A stretch of DNA of 64,000 nucleotides from an uncultured Polaribacter sp. (GTDB taxonomy: Bacteria; Bacteroidota; Bacteroidia; Flavobacteriales; Flavobacteriaceae): positions 1-64,000 of the forward strand of contig NZ_CANMHM010000004.1 of NCBI RefSeq assembly GCF_947497695.1, in the 5' to 3' direction. Position numbers and translations under genes: made by a program. This document shows, piece after piece, positions 19,872-28,859 of this stretch. How positions within the stretch are numbered: position 1 is the first letter of the stretch; each line of letters begins with the position of its first letter. The notes under the pieces were generated by a model. That model worked only from the letters and a program-made list of their open reading frames with translations. It did no database searches and was not told the DNA's origin.

Positions 19872-21776
19872 ATGGCAAAAGGAAATATTAATGTATCGGT
19901 AGAAAATATTTTTCCACTGATTAAAAAATTCTTGTATTCTGATCACGAAATATTTTTACGTGAATTAATTTCTAACGGAACAGACGCTACTTCTAAACTT
20001 AAACACCTTATATCTATTGGTGAAGCAAAAACTGAATTGGGTGATGTTAAAATAGAAATAAGCATTGATAAAGATGCAAAAACAATTTCTATAAAAGATC
20101 AAGGTTTAGGAATGACTGCTGATGAAGTTGAAAAGTACATCAACCAAATTGCATTTTCTGGTGCAGAAGAGTTTTTAGACAAATATAAAGACAACGAAGC
20201 AGGAATTATTGGGCATTTTGGTCTTGGTTTTTACTCTGCATTTATGGTTGCTGATAAAGTAGAATTAATTACAAAATCTTTTAAAGATGAACCTGCTGCT
20301 CATTGGACTTGTGATGGGTCTCCAGAATTTACTTTAGTTGCACATGATAAAACTGACAGAGGTACAGAAATTATTTTACATGTTGCTGAAGATTCTTTAG
20401 ACTTTTTAGAAGAAAGTAAAATTGAAGGATTACTAACAAAATACAACCGTTTTAACCAAGTACCAATTAAATTTGGAACTAAAGAAATTAACGATCCTGA
20501 GTTTACACCAAAAACTACCAAAGATAAAGATGGTAAAGAAACTACAGAGCCACACAAACAAATTACTGTAGATAAAATAATCAATAACACAGAACCTGCT
20601 TGGACAAAATCACCTGCAGATTTAAGTGATGAAGATTATGAAAACTTTTACAGAGAATTGTATCCAATGCAATTTGAAGAGTCTTTATTTCATATTCATT
20701 TAAATGTAGATTATCCTTTTAACTTAACCGGAATTTTATTTTTCCCAAAGTTAAGTACTTCTATGGATATGCAAAAAGACAAAATACAATTATACCAAAA
20801 CCAAGTTTTTGTTACGGATAATGTAGAAGGTATTGTACCTGACTTTTTACAGATGTTAAAGGGGGTTATTGATTCTCCAGACATTCCTTTAAATGTTTCT
20901 CGTTCTGGTTTACAAGCAGATGGTGCTGTTAAAAAAATATCTGGTTACATCACTAAAAAAGTAGCAGATAAATTAGCTTCTATCTTTAAAAAAGACAGAC
21001 CAGATTTTGAAACAAAATGGAACGACATTAAAGTAATTATAGAATATGGTATGTTGTCTGAAGATAAATTCTTCGATAAAGCTAAGAAATTTGCTTTGTA
21101 CCCAACAGTTGCAGACTCTTATTTTACGTTTGATGAATTGATTGAAAAAACAAAAGATTCTCAAACTGATAAAGATGGAAACCATGTTCTTTTATACGCT
21201 GCCAATAAAGAAGCACAACACAGTTACATTCAAGATGCAACAGCAAAAGGTTATGAAGTTTTAATTTTAGATTCTCCTATTATTTCGCATTTAATGCAGA
21301 AATTAGAAGGTGGTGATGCTAAAATAAAATTTGCAAGAGTAGATGCAGACCATGTAGATAATTTAATTAAGAAAGACGATAATGTAATTTCTAAATTATC
21401 TGATGCAGAAAAAGAAACTTTAAAGCCAATTATTGAAAGTGCTGTAAATTCTAAATCATACACAGTACAATTAGAAGCTATGGATTCTGCTGCGTCTCCT
21501 TTTATGATTACGGTGCCAGAATTTATGCGTAGAATGAAAGAAATGCAAGCTTCTGGTGGTGGAGGAATGATGGGAATGGGTAATTTCCCTGACATGTATA
21601 ACTTAATAGTAAATACTAACAGCCCATTGGTTTCTGAAATTTTAAACAATAAAGACGAAGCTGTACAAAAAGGATTAATTTCTCAGGCTTTTGATTTGGC
21701 TAAATTATCTCAGAACTTATTACATGGTGAAGAGTTAACCAACTTTATCAAACGTTCTTACGAGTTGATTAAGTAA
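19872..21776 (+). CDS. htpG: Chaperone HtpG (Hsp90)
   Basis: Cytosolic ATP-dependent Hsp90 chaperone, 634 residues, normal bacterial length. The N-terminal GHKL ATPase domain (about 1-215) shows LRELISNGTDATSKL, the DQGLGMT nucleotide loop and GHFGLGFYSAFMVAD. The middle domain has the LYPMQFEESLFHIHLNVDYPF and NVSRSGLQAD segments. Near residue 560 there is a Gly/Met-rich insert (SGGGGMMGMGNF) in the C-terminal dimerisation domain. It is monocistronic, with a terminator after it. Confidence 0.96.
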   Translation: MAKGNINVSVENIFPLIKKFLYSDHEIFLRELISNGTDATSKLKHLISIGEAKTELGDVKIEISIDKDAKTISIKDQGLGMTADEVEKYINQIAFSGAEEFLDKYKDNEAGIIGHFGLGFYSAFMVADKVELITKSFKDEPAAHWTCDGSPEFTLVAHDKTDRGTEIILHVAEDSLDFLEESKIEGLLTKYNRFNQVPIKFGTKEINDPEFTPKTTKDKDGKETTEPHKQITVDKIINNTEPAWTKSPADLSDEDYENFYRELYPMQFEESLFHIHLNVDYPFNLTGILFFPKLSTSMDMQKDKIQLYQNQVFVTDNVEGIVPDFLQMLKGVIDSPDIPLNVSRSGLQADGAVKKISGYITKKVADKLASIFKKDRPDFETKWNDIKVIIEYGMLSEDKFFDKAKKFALYPTVADSYFTFDELIEKTKDSQTDKDGNHVLLYAANKEAQHSYIQDATAKGYEVLILDSPIISHLMQKLEGGDAKIKFARVDADHVDNLIKKDDNVISKLSDAEKETLKPIIESAVNSKSYTVQLEAMDSAASPFMITVPEFMRRMKEMQASGGGGMMGMGNFPDMYNLIVNTNSPLVSEILNNKDEAVQKGLISQAFDLAKLSQNLLHGEELTNFIKRSYELIK

Positions 21777-21788
21777 AATTAATCTGTT

Positions 21789-21808
21789 ATTCCTGCGAAA
21801 ACAGGAAT
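21789..21808. repeat. Small palindrome ATTCCTG-N6-CAGGAAT
   Basis: A perfect 7-bp inverted repeat, 13 bp after htpG. The sequence CCTGCGAAAACAGG resembles a short palindrome I remember as common between genes of many bacteria. Too short to call a terminator. Confidence 0.5.
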
Positions 21809-21818
21809 CTATAAAACC

Positions 21819-21848
21819 AAAACCTCTTTGTTGATTCAGAGAGGTTTT
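21819..21848 (+). terminator. Intrinsic terminator of htpG
   Basis: A 9-bp stem AAAACCTCT (21819-21827) / AGAGGTTTT (21840-21848) with a 12-nt loop, followed by CTTCGTTTTACTTCTT. Confidence 0.75.
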
Positions 21849-21985
21849 CTTCGTTTTACTTCTTATAAAATAAATTGAAACTCAATTTATTAGTTGTGTT
21901 AAAAACTGATTTACACTAAATTCAAAAGAAATACACCTTTTTTTTTGTAATATAGCTAACTATAAATTATGTAAATAAAAAACTA

Positions 21986-24040
21986 TTGTTTTATCAATTT
22001 AAAAACACTTTTTGGTTAGTAATTACAATCGGCATTTTTACTATAAATACAAACGCTCAGTTAGGATCTTGTGGTGGTAATTCTGGTGATCCAATTTTTA
22101 AGGAAGATTTTGGTAGGGCACCAAGTGCTGCTACACAACATGTACCTTTGCCTAGTTCGCAAACAAATTACATATTTGTAGGAACCAACCCTTCACAAAA
22201 TGATTTTTTTGATGGTAGGTATTCTGTTACTAACTTTAATTATCAACAATATGATTGGTTTAATGAGCCAGATCATACTCCTGGAGATAGTAATGGAAGA
22301 ATGTTAGTGGTTAATGCAAGTTTTACTCCAGGTCAATTTTATAAAACCACAATTACGGGTCTTTGTGAAAATACAACCTATGAATTTTCTGCTTGGCTAA
22401 AAAATTTAACTCCAAGAAATTCAAGAGCTAACCCTCCTCCTATTAGACCTTGCAATGTAAAGTTTGAAATTTGGAACAGCACAGATACTGTATTATTAAA
22501 ATCTGGAAGTACTGGTGATTTTTTTGGCAGTTTAATTTCTGAAAATGGAGTATGGATAGAATCTGCTCTTGTATTTCAAACACAAGTAGGACAAAATTCT
22601 GTAATTTTAAAAATGGTAAATAATGGTGTTGGAGGTATTGGTAATGATGTAGCTATTGATGATATTGTTTTTAAAACTTGTGGAGATTTTATAAGTATTG
22701 GTGATACTTCTGGCAATACAAGTAATAATATTTGTAGCACAGAAACACCTTATACAACAACCCTAAATGTAACACCTGATAATTCTGTTTTTAGCACTCA
22801 TTTTTACCAATGGCAAACTAGTACAAATGGTATAAATTGGACAAATATTTCTGGAGAAACCAATCAAAATATAACAATTACAGGCATTAATGCTACAAGT
22901 TATTACAGAGCTAGAGTAGCAGAATCTGCAGTGAACCTAAATAATTCTAGTTGTAATGTAGTTTCTGATGTTTTTAAAGTAACTGTAAATCCAGCTCCTT
23001 CAAAACCATCAACTGTAAATTGTTGGGATAACTATCAATTTAACACTACTTCTTGTTCTTGGGTTAATATTGGTGTGCAAGACGCACAACCATCCAAGGT
23101 AAACTGTTGGGATAATTATCAATTTAACACCACAACTTGTTCTTGGGAAAACAAAGGTGTGCAAAATACTCAACCTACAAATGTAAATTGTTGGGATAAC
23201 TATCAATTTAACACTACTTCTTGTACATGGGTTAATAATGGAAATCAAGACCCAAAACCTCAAAGTGTAGAGTGTTTTGATAATTATCAGTTTGATAATA
23301 TTACATGTAAATGGATAAATGATGTAATAATACCTACATCACCATCGAAAGTGAATTGTTGGGATAATTTTGAATACAATACCACTTCTTGTACTTGGGT
23401 TAACAATGGAGTCCAAGAAGCACAACCACCTAAAGTAAATTGTTGGGATAATTATCAATTTGATACAACAACATGTTTATGGGTCAATAATGGTAATCAA
23501 GATATAAAACCCATTTTAAAATGTTGGGAAACTGCCAACTTTAATAACAATATTTGTGCTTGGGAAATTACAAGTACTCCTCCTAATCACTTAATTGAAA
23601 GTGTAACTTCTGATATGCAAAATATCGTTATCAAAACCTCTAGTTTTGTTAATTTTGAATACTCAATAGACGGCATTAACTTTCAAACTAGTAATATTTT
23701 TATTAATATTCCTTCAGGTTCTTATACCATTTTTGTAAAACAAGAAAACTGTCCAGATGTTATTACAACTCAGCATCAACATATATACATTCCAAAATTT
23801 TTCACTCCAAATGGAGATCTTGTAAATGATACATTTGAATTAAAAGGGTTAGAGTCATTTAGCTCTTACGAAGTACATATTTTTGATCGTTTTGGAAAAC
23901 TTTTAAAAAGTGCTAAAAACACTTCCTTTAGTTGGAATGGAACTTATAATAGTGCTATTTTACCTGCATCAGATTATTGGTATCGAATAATTATTGATGG
24001 AAAGCCTTATACTGGTCATTTTACCTTGTTAAGAAATTAA
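21986..24040 (+). CDS. Secreted protein with Cys-Trp repeats and T9SS type B sorting domain
   Basis: A 684-residue exported protein. The only start giving a signal peptide (about 1-24, ending in NTNAQ) is TTG; the ATG at 21969 is followed directly by a stop codon. Residues about 30-235 look like a carbohydrate-binding-type beta-sandwich (ENTTYEFSAWLKNLTP). An Ig-like segment (about 265-335) follows. Seven tandem repeats of about 27 residues (about 343-532) share the pattern V-N-C-W-D-N-Y-Q-F with a second Cys and a Trp. The C-terminal 80 residues (FFTPNGDLVNDTFELKG, HIFDRFGKLL, WNGTYN) are the gliding-motility-associated C-terminal domain, the type B signal for T9SS export. Probably a cell-surface adhesin-like protein; function inferred. 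Confidence 0.85.
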   Translation: MFYQFKNTFWLVITIGIFTINTNAQLGSCGGNSGDPIFKEDFGRAPSAATQHVPLPSSQTNYIFVGTNPSQNDFFDGRYSVTNFNYQQYDWFNEPDHTPGDSNGRMLVVNASFTPGQFYKTTITGLCENTTYEFSAWLKNLTPRNSRANPPPIRPCNVKFEIWNSTDTVLLKSGSTGDFFGSLISENGVWIESALVFQTQVGQNSVILKMVNNGVGGIGNDVAIDDIVFKTCGDFISIGDTSGNTSNNICSTETPYTTTLNVTPDNSVFSTHFYQWQTSTNGINWTNISGETNQNITITGINATSYYRARVAESAVNLNNSSCNVVSDVFKVTVNPAPSKPSTVNCWDNYQFNTTSCSWVNIGVQDAQPSKVNCWDNYQFNTTTCSWENKGVQNTQPTNVNCWDNYQFNTTSCTWVNNGNQDPKPQSVECFDNYQFDNITCKWINDVIIPTSPSKVNCWDNFEYNTTSCTWVNNGVQEAQPPKVNCWDNYQFDTTTCLWVNNGNQDIKPILKCWETANFNNNICAWEITSTPPNHLIESVTSDMQNIVIKTSSFVNFEYSIDGINFQTSNIFINIPSGSYTIFVKQENCPDVITTQHQHIYIPKFFTPNGDLVNDTFELKGLESFSSYEVHIFDRFGKLLKSAKNTSFSWNGTYNSAILPASDYWYRIIIDGKPYTGHFTLLRN
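23011..23580 (+). repeat. Seven tandem coding repeats of about 80-85 bp
   Basis: Near-identical DNA units, each beginning TGTTGGGATAA(C/T)TATCAATTT, encode the Cys-Trp repeats of the T9SS protein. Units 1, 2, 3 and 6 are most alike; unit 4 (Phe for Trp) and unit 7 (truncated) are the most diverged, which suggests expansion from the middle. Confidence 0.85.
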
Positions 24041-24114
24041 ACAATTGTTACCTGAAATCTAATTTTATCAAACCAAAAAATAAATAGTAAATTTATCCTT
24101 TTAAAATAACATTT

Positions 24115-25011
24115 ATGAAGTGGAAAGGAAATAGAAAAAGCTCAAATATTGATGATCGAAGAGGTAACTCTTCAGGAAAAAGTTTTACAAATTTAGGTGG
24201 TGGATTAAGCCCTATGATTATTGGTCTTTTATTAAAATTAATCACTTCTAAAAAAGGGTTAATAATTGTAGGTGTAATTTTGGCAGTGATGTACTTTACA
24301 GGTAATAATCCTTTAAATTTTATCACAGGAAATACCAATAACCAAATAGAATCGTCTACTTATAAAGGATCTGCAAAAGAAAATGAATTGGCTGCATTTA
24401 GTGCTACTATTTTAGCCAATACAGAAGATATTTGGAATCAAATAATACCTAATTATAGAGAACCTACATTGGTTATTTTTACTGGATCTGTAAATTCTGC
24501 TTGTGGCTCTGCAACTAGTGCAACAGGCCCTTTTTATTGTCCTGGAGATGAAAAACTATACATAGATTTAAGCTTTTTTGAAGAAATGGAACGTAAATTA
24601 AATGCTCCTGGAGATTTTGCTCAGGCCTATGTAATTGCACATGAAGTTGGACATCACATTCAAAATATTACAGGTATCAGTAGAAAAGTACAATCTATGA
24701 GAGGTAGAGTTAGTCAAACAGAATACAATAAATATTCTGTAATGCTAGAATTACAAGCCGATTTTTATGCGGGAGTTTGGGCACATCACTCTCAAAGAAT
24801 CAATAAAATGATGGAAAGTGGTGATTTAGAAGAAGCTTTAAATGCTGCACATGCCATTGGTGATGACCGTTTGCAAAAACAATCTACAGGAAGAGTTGTA
24901 CCTGACTCATTTACACACGGAACTTCGGCACAAAGAATGCGTTGGTTTAAAAAAGGTTTCGATACTGGTGATGTAAACCAAGGAGATACTTTTAATGCAA
25001 GATCTTTGTAA
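24115..25011 (+). CDS. Neutral zinc metallopeptidase family protein (YpfJ-like)
   Basis: A membrane-anchored putative zinc peptidase of 298 residues. A cytoplasmic basic N-terminus with a Gly-rich stretch precedes one transmembrane helix (about 52-68). The main domain (about 85-290) carries CGSATSATGPFYCPGDEKLYIDL and the zinc motif HEVGHHIQ near residue 178, followed by the downstream ELQADFYAGVWAHH that would supply a further ligand. This is the YpfJ-type layout; physiological substrates are not known. The GNAT gene starts 15 bp later, so both may share a transcript. Confidence 0.88.
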   Translation: MKWKGNRKSSNIDDRRGNSSGKSFTNLGGGLSPMIIGLLLKLITSKKGLIIVGVILAVMYFTGNNPLNFITGNTNNQIESSTYKGSAKENELAAFSATILANTEDIWNQIIPNYREPTLVIFTGSVNSACGSATSATGPFYCPGDEKLYIDLSFFEEMERKLNAPGDFAQAYVIAHEVGHHIQNITGISRKVQSMRGRVSQTEYNKYSVMLELQADFYAGVWAHHSQRINKMMESGDLEEALNAAHAIGDDRLQKQSTGRVVPDSFTHGTSAQRMRWFKKGFDTGDVNQGDTFNARSL

Positions 25012-25026
25012 TTATTTTATCGTAGA

Positions 25027-25542
25027 ATGATTTCAATTAAAAAAGCTAGTATTAAAGATATAAAAGCTTTGTCTATAGTTGCACAAAAAGCTTTTTTTGA
25101 ACCTCATCAAAAAGCAATTCCTAAAGAAATTATGGAGGCTTATATTGATGATAGTTTTAATGAAGAAAATCTAATTAAAGAAATTAATAACAAAGAATTT
25201 GAATACCATTTAATTTTTAAAAATGATGTTTTAGTAGGATATTCAAAAATAATTATCAATTATAAAAACGAAAATATAAAGGAAACAAATGTTACTAAAA
25301 TGGAGCGTTTGTATTTATTAAAAGAATTTTACGGCTTGGGTTTAGGAAAACAATTATTCGCGTATAATTTAAAATTAGCCAAACAACAAAATCAAAAAGG
25401 TATTTGGTTGTATGTTTGGATAAAAAACTACAAAGCGATTCATTTTTATAAAAATGCAGGCTTTAAAAAAATTGCCTCTTATCATTTCCCTATTTCTAAA
25501 ACAGAAACAAGACCCAATGATGTTTTGTATTTAGAGTTTTAA
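25027..25542 (+). CDS. GNAT family N-acetyltransferase
   Basis: A 171-residue acetyl-CoA-dependent acyltransferase of the GNAT fold. The core is visible as MERLYLLKEFYGLGLGKQLFAY (about 97-118), in which GLGLGKQL is the pyrophosphate-binding loop, and KAIHFYKNAGFKKI near 145. The substrate cannot be predicted; the close match to the GLGLGK loop makes the fold secure. It follows the zinc peptidase gene and converges with the next gene across 123 bp that lacks an obvious terminator. Confidence 0.85.
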   Translation: MISIKKASIKDIKALSIVAQKAFFEPHQKAIPKEIMEAYIDDSFNEENLIKEINNKEFEYHLIFKNDVLVGYSKIIINYKNENIKETNVTKMERLYLLKEFYGLGLGKQLFAYNLKLAKQQNQKGIWLYVWIKNYKAIHFYKNAGFKKIASYHFPISKTETRPNDVLYLEF

Positions 25543-25665
25543 TTTGCTAAAGAATCTTATTAAAATATGATGCTAATTGAATTTAAGTAGCCAAAATCAA
25601 CCAAAGATATTTAGTTAAAAAAGCAAGCTATTAAAATTAACAAGCGTTTAATTTTTTGTAGAAAT

Positions 25666-26400
25666 TTATTTTTTAGCCATTATCATTGCTATTTCAGACT
25701 TTAGTTTTTGCCCATTAATATCTAAATCCATATTTATTTTAGTATCTGTAGGTATCCCAGAATTTGTTTCAATATTCATAGATCCAGAAATTTCTCCTGC
25801 TGCAACTCCTGTTACTTCTCCAGATAAATCTAAAATAACAGTTTCTTTTTCAATAGATTTTACTGTATAAATAAAATCCATTTTCATTCCTTTTTGATTT
25901 TTAGACATCGTCCAAGTACTTCCTACTTTTATAGCTTCTTTAGGGTAAATAACGTTACTAGATTGATTGGCAATATCTTCTACACCAGGAACATTTGGCG
26001 TTACTTTTACTTCTAAAACTTCTCCTAAAGAATTTCCTTTTACAAAAATCACAGCATTTAACATTGGTGACATTTGAGTCTTCATCATTTTACCCATATC
26101 GTCAAGTTCATCATCACTTTTAGAAGAATCGAAATTCATTTCGTTTCCTCCTTGTGACATATCCATTGTCATTTTAGTAAATTTCATTTCACTTTCGTAA
26201 ACATCATCTTTTACCTCTAAAACTTTAATATCCATATTAATACTCATTTGCATAGACATAATGGTATCCATTTTTTGAGTCATATTCATGGTAACATCAT
26301 AAGTTGCTCCTTTTTCGTAATTTAAACGAAGTACAACAGATTCTTGTGCAATAGTTAAGTTTGCAGATAACACTAAAAATAATACGAACAATTTTTTCAT
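25666..26400 (-). CDS. Secreted protein of unknown function (DUF6263-like)
   Basis: A 244-residue exported protein with a signal peptide (about 1-18, ending in LTIAQ). The mature chain is rich in Met, Lys and Asp, has no Cys, and is predicted beta-rich (repeated K-x-x-M-x-M and V-x-V patterns). It resembles a Bacteroidota family I recall as DUF6263; that name is uncertain. It is 33 bp downstream of the E2 gene on the same strand and could be transcribed with it, but no functional link is apparent. Confidence 0.65.
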   Translation of the reverse strand: MKKLFVLFLVLSANLTIAQESVVLRLNYEKGATYDVTMNMTQKMDTIMSMQMSINMDIKVLEVKDDVYESEMKFTKMTMDMSQGGNEMNFDSSKSDDELDDMGKMMKTQMSPMLNAVIFVKGNSLGEVLEVKVTPNVPGVEDIANQSSNVIYPKEAIKVGSTWTMSKNQKGMKMDFIYTVKSIEKETVILDLSGEVTGVAAGEISGSMNIETNSGIPTDTKINMDLDINGQKLKSEIAMIMAKK

Positions 26401-26433
26401 TTTCTTTTTTTTTATTTTTTTAAAATTTACTAG

Positions 26434-27765
26434 TTAAAAGTCCTGATTCACATCCCAAGACTCTAAAATATCTTTTAATGTTTTAATAAACATTCCCCCT
26501 AAAGCACCATTTACAACTCTATGATCGTAAGAATGAGAGACCATCATTTTTTGTCTGATACCTATAAAATCTCCTTCTTCAGCTTCAATTACAGCAGGTA
26601 ATTTTCTAATAGCTCCAAGAGCTAAAATTGCAACTTGTGGTTGGTTTATTATTGGTGTACCTGTTATGGAACCAAAACTACCAACATTTGTAACAGTATA
26701 GGTACCATCTTGAATTTCATCAGGTTTTAAAGCATTATTTCTTGCTCTATTTGCCAAATCATTTACCGCTTTTGTAATACCCACTAAATTTAATTGATCT
26801 GCATTTTTAATTACAGGGACTATTAAATTTCCATCAGGTAATGCAGCAGCCATCCCTAAATTAATATTTTTCTTTTTGATGATTGTATCTCCATTAACAG
26901 CAATATTAATTAATGGGTATTTTTTAATAGTAGTTGCAATTGCTTGCATAAAAATGGGCGTAAAAGTTAGCTTTTCTCCTTCTCTTTTTAAAAAAGCATC
27001 TTTTACTTTATTTCTCCAATTTACAATATTTGTTACATCAATTTCTATAAATGATTGCACATGAGCAGAAGTCTGTAAAGAATCTACCATGTGTTTAGCA
27101 ACGAGTTTGCCCATTCTACTCATTTCTATAATTTCATCACTTCCACTGATAGAAACAGGAGTAGCTTTAGAAACAACAGTTTTTTCTAAAGGCTTTTCAA
27201 TTGGTTTTGTAATTACTTTTTTAATTGGTGCTGTATTTGCAGCTATTTGCACAGGTGCAGTTCTCTTTTCTACAAAAGAAAGAATATCTTCTTTGGTAAC
27301 TCTACCCTCTTTACCAGACCCAGAAATTGCTTCTAATTCATCCATAGAAACTCCTTCTGCTTTTGCAATATTTCTAACTAAAGGTGAGTAAAACTTACCT
27401 GAATCAGAAGTTTTGGCAATAGGACTAGCAATAACTTCTACTGCTTTTTCGATTACTTTTTCTACTTCTGCAACTTGTGGTATAATGTCTCTTTTAGGCT
27501 CTGTAGCAATAAAAGAAGTGTCTGCTTCAGTTTCTATCACAGCAATGGTTTCTCCTACAGCAACTACATCGTCTTTTTTAAATAAAACTTCTATTAAAGT
27601 ACCTTCTACTTCACTTGGCACTTCAGAGTCTACTTTATCTGTTGCAATTTCAACAACTGCTTCATCTAACTCAATGGTGTCTCCAACTTCTTTTAACCAA
27701 GAAGTAATGGTTGCTTCAGCAACGCTTTCTCCCATTTTTGGTAATTTTAATTCGAATCTAGCCAT
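26434..27765 (-). CDS. Dihydrolipoamide acyltransferase, E2 of a 2-oxoacid dehydrogenase complex
   Basis: A 443-residue E2 core subunit. The N-terminal lipoyl domain (1-75) has its target Lys at residue 44 in TDKVDSE. A Pro/Ala/Lys/Thr linker leads to the E1/E3-binding domain (about 127-170, SPLVRNIAKAEGVSMDELEAI). A second linker precedes the catalytic acyltransferase domain (about 215-440). The catalytic motif reads HRVVNG, with Asn where most E2 enzymes have Asp. Sequence style suggests a branched-chain 2-oxoacid or pyruvate complex; E1 and E3 genes are not in the window, so the substrate is undecided. Confidence 0.88.
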   Translation of the reverse strand: MARFELKLPKMGESVAEATITSWLKEVGDTIELDEAVVEIATDKVDSEVPSEVEGTLIEVLFKKDDVVAVGETIAVIETEADTSFIATEPKRDIIPQVAEVEKVIEKAVEVIASPIAKTSDSGKFYSPLVRNIAKAEGVSMDELEAISGSGKEGRVTKEDILSFVEKRTAPVQIAANTAPIKKVITKPIEKPLEKTVVSKATPVSISGSDEIIEMSRMGKLVAKHMVDSLQTSAHVQSFIEIDVTNIVNWRNKVKDAFLKREGEKLTFTPIFMQAIATTIKKYPLINIAVNGDTIIKKKNINLGMAAALPDGNLIVPVIKNADQLNLVGITKAVNDLANRARNNALKPDEIQDGTYTVTNVGSFGSITGTPIINQPQVAILALGAIRKLPAVIEAEEGDFIGIRQKMMVSHSYDHRVVNGALGGMFIKTLKDILESWDVNQDF

Positions 27766-27786
27766 TTATATCAATTTTAACGTGTG

Positions 27787-27794
27787 CAAAAGTA
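27787..27794 (-). promoter_or_regulatory. Candidate -7 element of the E2 gene
   Basis: The minus strand reads TACTTTTG, 21 bases before the E2 start. No TTG is seen at standard spacing. Confidence 0.4.
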
Positions 27795-27944
27795 CTAAAA
27801 ATCGATGGTTTTAATGCTATTTGAAAGATGAAAAAAAAGTTGAACTAAAAACAAAATTATATTATTCTTAAAAAACAAAAGACATAAATAATTTAAACTG
27901 ATAAATAATTCAATTTTTAACTATTATTATAACAATTCAATAAA

Positions 27945-28859
27945 CTAAACCCAATCTTTAGGATTTGCTAAAATTGCAATCAATCTTGCTTCCTCTGAGT
28001 TTTCTTTTGGTTGATGATTGTATTTCCACTGTACAATTGGTGGTAAACTCATTAAAATACTTTCTATTCTTCCGTTTGTTTTTAAACCAAAAAGTGTACC
28101 TCTGTCATGCACTAAATTGAATTCTACATAACGACCTCTTCTTACTTCTTGCCAGTCTTTATGTTCTTTAGTGAAAGGGATATCTTTTCTTTTTTCTACA
28201 ATTGGAACGTAACTTTCTAAAAAACTATTTCCAACTTCAGTTACAAAATTGAATCTATCTTCTATTGAAAACTCATTGGTTTCTTTTAAGTAATCGAAGA
28301 ATAAACCTCCTATTCCACGAGCTTCATTTCTGTGGGAATTCCAGAAATAATCATCACACGTTTTTTTAAACTTCGGATAAAATTCTGGATGATGTATATC
28401 ACAGGCATTTTTACAGGTTTGATGAAAGTGTTTTGCATCTTCATCAAATAAATAATAAGGCGTTAAATCTTGTCCACCACCAAACCATTGTGTTACAATA
28501 TTTCCTTCTGAATCATACATTTCAAAATAACGCCAGTTTGCATGCACAGTTGGCACAAAAGGGTTTATTGGATGCAGTACTAAACTTAATCCACAAGCAA
28601 AAAAATTACCTTCTTTTACTTTAAATTGATTTCTTAGAGCTTCAGGTAATTCTCCATGAACAGCAGAAATATTTACACCTCCTTTTTCAAAAACCCCTAA
28701 AGTATTATCGGCGTTTTCAATTACACGAGTTCTACCTCCTCCTCCTTCTTCTCTTTTCCAATTGTCTTCTTTAAACTTTGCTTGTCCATCAACTTCTTCT
28801 AACTTAGAAGTTATTTGGTCTTGTAAGTTTTCTATGTATTTGATGAATTTATCTTTCAT
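27945..28859 (-). CDS. hemF: Coproporphyrinogen III oxidase, oxygen-dependent
   Basis: Converts coproporphyrinogen III to protoporphyrinogen IX using O2 in the cytosol. At 304 residues it is close to the E. coli HemF. Conserved stretches are WKREEGGGGRTRVI (about 29-42), VHANWRYFE and FGGGQDLTPYY (about 108-140), and RRGRYVEFNLVHDRGTLFGL (about 235-255). It is the last gene of the minus-strand hem run and overlaps the EI24 gene by 11 bp. Its oxygen dependence fits an aerobic lifestyle. Confidence 0.97.
   Translation of the reverse strand: MKDKFIKYIENLQDQITSKLEEVDGQAKFKEDNWKREEGGGGRTRVIENADNTLGVFEKGGVNISAVHGELPEALRNQFKVKEGNFFACGLSLVLHPINPFVPTVHANWRYFEMYDSEGNIVTQWFGGGQDLTPYYLFDEDAKHFHQTCKNACDIHHPEFYPKFKKTCDDYFWNSHRNEARGIGGLFFDYLKETNEFSIEDRFNFVTEVGNSFLESYVPIVEKRKDIPFTKEHKDWQEVRRGRYVEFNLVHDRGTLFGLKTNGRIESILMSLPPIVQWKYNHQPKENSEEARLIAILANPKDWV

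Noticed and set aside
23011..23580. Regularly spaced repeats in DNA resembling a CRISPR-like array
   Set aside because: The repeats are in frame within a secreted protein and encode a repeated Cys-Trp module. The intervening sequence is also similar between units.
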